Source: JABWBD01 sp040768665 (GTDB lineage Bacteria; Planctomycetota; Planctomycetia; Pirellulales; Thermoguttaceae). Taken from it: 64,000 nucleotides of DNA. Below, piece after piece: positions 61,079 through 64,000 of the stretch (its first letter is position 1; every line of letters starts with the position of its first letter). The notes beneath the pieces are model-generated. The model searched no databases. It saw only the letters and a list, made by a program, of their open reading frames with translations, and was not told the origin of the DNA. The DNA is taken from the NCBI GenBank assembly GCA_040768665.1, contig JAXGMN010000041.1:1-64000 (forward strand). The letters run 5' to 3'. The translations under genes were made by a program, and so were the position numbers.

Positions 61079-64000
61079 TCAGTTTTCCGGTCCTTGCGAT
61101 CCTCGGCGCGGCCGAATGAGGACGCGCTCGGGCGACGTCGACAAGTACGGCATCACGTCGCCCGTGAGCCATACCGAAAAGTCCTGACGCGGTTCGATCC
61201 GAATACCCCATACTTTGCCGGCTTCGCCGGGCCGGATGTCGATTGCGTGGCGAGCCGTGTTGAAGTTCCCTTCCGCTTCGAAGGCGACTCGGCCCGTCGG
61301 AGACGTGACGACGATCCGCGCGCCCTCGGTCGGGCCGCCGTCCTGGGCGCCGACTTGAAACTGCTTCGCGGCGGCGGGAACGAAGAAGTGGCGAGTGATG
61401 TCGCTATTGAAGAGTTTTAGCGGCTGCTCGGGCGTGGCGATCTCGGCGACGGGGCGATTGCTGAACTGGACGTCGGCCGAGCCCTGCTTGGGGACGACTT
61501 CGAGATAGTAGTCGCCTTCCGTCTTCGCAGTGTGCGCGATGGTTGACGACTCGTCGACGGCAATCTTGCCGGTTTGAATTGCCTCCAGATCCGGCCCCAG
61601 CAATCGCCATGAGAGCGTGTCCGTGTAGTGGGTCACCCGGATGTTGGCAACGGTGGCGGCGATCTTTTCGCCCGCCGCGGCATGCACTACAAATGTGCCG
61701 TTTTGACGGATCCGCGAGCGAGCCTCCAGCGGCGGCCGGCCCCACGTCGCAATGTCAGGGACCAGGGGCACCAGCAGGTCGAGAACGCTCACCTGGAGGA
61801 CGGCGATGTGGCGTGTGTCGTCCGCCTCGGCGTGGTTGGTCAGTGCCCGGATCTCGTAGACGCCGCGATTGGCAGTGGCAGGCGGCGTGATCGCCAGGTC
61901 GAAGGTCTGATCCGACAGCGGGGGCGAATCGATCGCCGGTTTGGCTGCGGCCACCTTCCATCCCGAGGGCCCGGAACCGGAGATCCGAAGCGCGAGGTCC
62001 AGGGGCGACCAGTTGCGGACGCTGATCGTCGTTGTCCCGGTGCGCCCGGCGACGAGCGTGATCGGCTCCTTCTGGTAAAGAAGCTGGTACGGCCGATTTG
62101 CCTCCAGGCGGAAAATGTTGGCTACGGCATACTCATGCCCGCCGCACGCGACACTCGCCACGCCGACGATCGGTACCATCCGCTCGACGTAGCGAGCATC
62201 GTCCAACCGCACCGTGGCCTGGATAACCGACCTTTCGCCGGCCCGACCGCTTTTCTCCAATCGGCTCACGAATTCGCCGCCGTTCCAGGAGCCGACGGGC
62301 ACAATGCTCACCTCGGCGGGTTTCGCACCGAACATCGTGAGCGAGAGCTCTTTGGGCACCCCGGGCGCGAGCCAGCGGTGGGCTGACGAGATCTGAAGGT
62401 TGGCTCCGGACCGCGCTACCAGCAGGGCGTTCAGCCGCTGGTGCAGATTGGTCACGGGGCTGACCGGCGATAGCAATCCGGGCAGGTCCTGAAGATTTTG
62501 GGCCAGTTCGACGAACCGGCGGCCCGCGGCGGCCAGGTGTGCGTCGCGTTGGTCGGCCGGGCAGGACATCAAGCGCAACAGGCTATCGGCGAATGGTCCA
62601 GCTCGCGTGCGAAGGCTTTCGTCGCCAAAGGCAAGCAGGCCGTTGATCTGTTCGGCGTCGAAGCGAGCCCAGGCGAGCGCGACCTTTCGTTGCGGGGTTA
62701 CGACGGATTGCGTCAGTTCGGCCGAGAGAGGGCGGATCGGTTCGCCGGTGGCGGCATCCGAGACGACCAGCATTCCCGTGCCAGGGAAAGCGATCCGGGC
62801 CTCGCCGGAGACGTTGGCCAGCAGGTGGTTTTCATCTCCGGAGAGAACCGCAATCTCGGCTCCTCGCCAATCCACTTCGCAGGGGAGCCGCCGGAGCAAA
62901 GCGAAGGGCTGCTTGTCGAGATCGCGAGGCAATCCGTGTCCTTCGGCGCGAGCGCCTCGCAGTGTGGCCTGATACCCCTGGCGAGGCACGAGGTTGCCGG
63001 AGCCGTCAAAGCGGCAGGCATGGGCTACGGTTCCGCCGCCGGTCGGACGATTGAGGACCGGCCCGTCGCTCGACGTGAAGAGAGTACCTTGCGGACCTTT
63101 CACAGCCGGCAACGGGCCGTCTTCGACTTCGACGAGATCCCAGGGCATGGCATCGAGCTGGTTCAGCCGCGATCGGGCCCGTGCGGGATCGGCCGTGATG
63201 ACGTAGACGGCCGCGCGCCACGCGTCCAATGCCAGGTCATGCCGGCCCGCGGCGGAGCCGAGATTCTCTGGCTGCGCGGGCCAAAGCCGAACGAGGCGTT
63301 CGCCGTCCAAACCCAAGACTTCGCCCCGCACGGTCAATTCGACTTGTTGTTGGGCCGACGTGAGATTGGCCAGCACCACGCCGATGTCGCCGTGCCGCTG
63401 CCAGGCGGATGCCATCACGGCCGGTCCGCTCCAGATCTTCTTACGGTCTTTCATCCCTTCATAGGCAACCGTGTGCGGATTGGAGGCCAGTTCCAGGCCG
63501 CAGCGGCCGGGCTTTGCCCCTTTCGGGCGAACGGCCATGCGAAGCATCTTGCCGCCCATCAGGAACGGCCGACCGGCCACCCAGTAGGCTCGCGTGTACT
63601 CGCGAAACACGTTGGCCGTGGTGTTTTTCTCCTCGGGCTGCGGCGCCACCATCACGGAGTGCAACGGCTGGCTGCCCCAAACGAGTTGCCGGCCGTAGAT
63701 CAGGGCAAAAACCTCCGGCGGCATTCCGATGCCTGCGTCGCTGCCGAAATTGATCGTGTAAGGATGGTAGACCGCGGTGAGGATCGGCCATACCTGCTCG
63801 CCGCCCGGCGTGTAGTTGCGCGTGAGGTCGAGCGTCAGAAAGCCGTCCATGACATCGATGAGGTGTTCGCCGATCTCTTCCGTGAAGAAGCATGCGCCCG
63901 GGTCGACCCCGCGGACGTCGGCCCGCAGTTCCGACATGAGTTCCCGGGCGCCTTGGCCCCAGTAATTGCCGCCGTGCACGGGATGACCGTGATCCGGGCT
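61079..64000 (-). CDS. DUF6259-like secreted protein (3' part, runs off window)
   Basis: 973 residues are visible; the frame is open through the right edge (SPDHGHPVHGGNYW at the edge), so the N-terminus is missing. The first part resembles the barrel end of DUF6259 glycoside-hydrolase-like proteins (FTEEIGEHLIDVMDGFLTLD, YGRQLVWGSQPLHSVMV, NVFREYTRAYWV). Beta-sandwich and Ig-like regions follow (ISVRNWSPLDLALRISGSG; RGVYEIRALTNHAEADD) with a C-terminal region reading PTGRVAFEAEGNFNTARHAI. Substrate unknown. It is transcribed toward the giant secretin-like gene with 220 bp between, so the two could share transcription. Confidence 0.7.
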   Translation of the reverse strand, partial: SPDHGHPVHGGNYWGQGARELMSELRADVRGVDPGACFFTEEIGEHLIDVMDGFLTLDLTRNYTPGGEQVWPILTAVYHPYTINFGSDAGIGMPPEVFALIYGRQLVWGSQPLHSVMVAPQPEEKNTTANVFREYTRAYWVAGRPFLMGGKMLRMAVRPKGAKPGRCGLELASNPHTVAYEGMKDRKKIWSGPAVMASAWQRHGDIGVVLANLTSAQQQVELTVRGEVLGLDGERLVRLWPAQPENLGSAAGRHDLALDAWRAAVYVITADPARARSRLNQLDAMPWDLVEVEDGPLPAVKGPQGTLFTSSDGPVLNRPTGGGTVAHACRFDGSGNLVPRQGYQATLRGARAEGHGLPRDLDKQPFALLRRLPCEVDWRGAEIAVLSGDENHLLANVSGEARIAFPGTGMLVVSDAATGEPIRPLSAELTQSVVTPQRKVALAWARFDAEQINGLLAFGDESLRTRAGPFADSLLRLMSCPADQRDAHLAAAGRRFVELAQNLQDLPGLLSPVSPVTNLHQRLNALLVARSGANLQISSAHRWLAPGVPKELSLTMFGAKPAEVSIVPVGSWNGGEFVSRLEKSGRAGERSVIQATVRLDDARYVERMVPIVGVASVACGGHEYAVANIFRLEANRPYQLLYQKEPITLVAGRTGTTTISVRNWSPLDLALRISGSGPSGWKVAAAKPAIDSPPLSDQTFDLAITPPATANRGVYEIRALTNHAEADDTRHIAVLQVSVLDLLVPLVPDIATWGRPPLEARSRIRQNGTFVVHAAAGEKIAATVANIRVTHYTDTLSWRLLGPDLEAIQTGKIAVDESSTIAHTAKTEGDYYLEVVPKQGSADVQFSNRPVAEIATPEQPLKLFNSDITRHFFVPAAAKQFQVGAQDGGPTEGARIVVTSPTGRVAFEAEGNFNTARHAIDIRPGEAGKVWGIRIEPRQDFSVWLTGDVMPYLSTSPERVLIRPRRGSQGPEN

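Overview
The window is GC-rich bacterial DNA that most resembles a member of the Planctomycetota (Pirellulales-like). This is inferred from protein style, not from a marker gene. The pointers are an FEPRQLLS (LEPR-XLL type) N-terminal signature on a giant secreted SdrD-B-like protein, a hydrazine-synthase-alpha-like/SUMF1 fusion with two CxxCH motifs, an ABC exporter fused to DUF1854, a NifU/NifS Fe-S pair without nitrogenase genes, and a TatC with a very long first periplasmic loop. No rRNA, tRNA, CRISPR array, prophage or complete transposase gene was found.

Layout. 0-2.1 kb: 3' end of rpmA, then obg and coaX (ATGA overlap). 2.2-7.6 kb: a thioredoxin/TPR protein, a UbiD-family decarboxylase, nifU and nifS. 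7.7-12.1 kb: a four-gene MacA/MacB-like exporter (HlyD-type adaptor, ATPase, two FtsX-type permeases). 12.8-26.8 kb: a glucan locus with a secreted toroid-type protein, a 2986-residue cyclic beta-1,2-glucan synthase (NdvB/Cgs type) and an ABC exporter with a C-terminal DUF1854. 27-38 kb: cell-surface and extracellular proteins (a 55-residue membrane peptide, the HZS-alpha/SUMF1 fusion, a secreted WD40 propeller, and an SdrD-B plus FG-GAP repeat protein). 38.2-41.1 kb: manA, tatC and a PII gene. 41.8-48.7 kb: a minus-strand housekeeping series, polA-coaE-rho-ribH-nusB-ftsY, with a good sigma70-type promoter before polA. 49.1-51 kb: a translationally coupled nucleotidyltransferase/TIM-barrel pair. 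51.4-60.9 kb: one 3164-residue protein made of a secretin-type N0 domain followed by about 37 tandem secretin-N-like modules but no secretin pore domain. 61.1-64 kb: a DUF6259-like secreted protein cut by the window end.

Intergenic DNA carries at least two dispersed repeat families. One is a roughly 120-bp REPIN/MITE-like palindrome: two copies flanked by direct repeats of 14 and 31 bp, plus right-end fragments. The other is a roughly 92-100-bp element with inverted ends (two copies). Several convergent gene pairs are separated by strong hairpins.

Most unusual content: the 3164-residue secretin-N bead protein with higher-order repeats of about 600 and 780 bp, the NTase/TIM-barrel cassette, the glucan synthase next to a DUF1854 exporter, the HZS-alpha-like fusion whose SUMF1 domain lacks the cysteines needed for formylglycine formation, and the direct-repeat-flanked palindromic elements.
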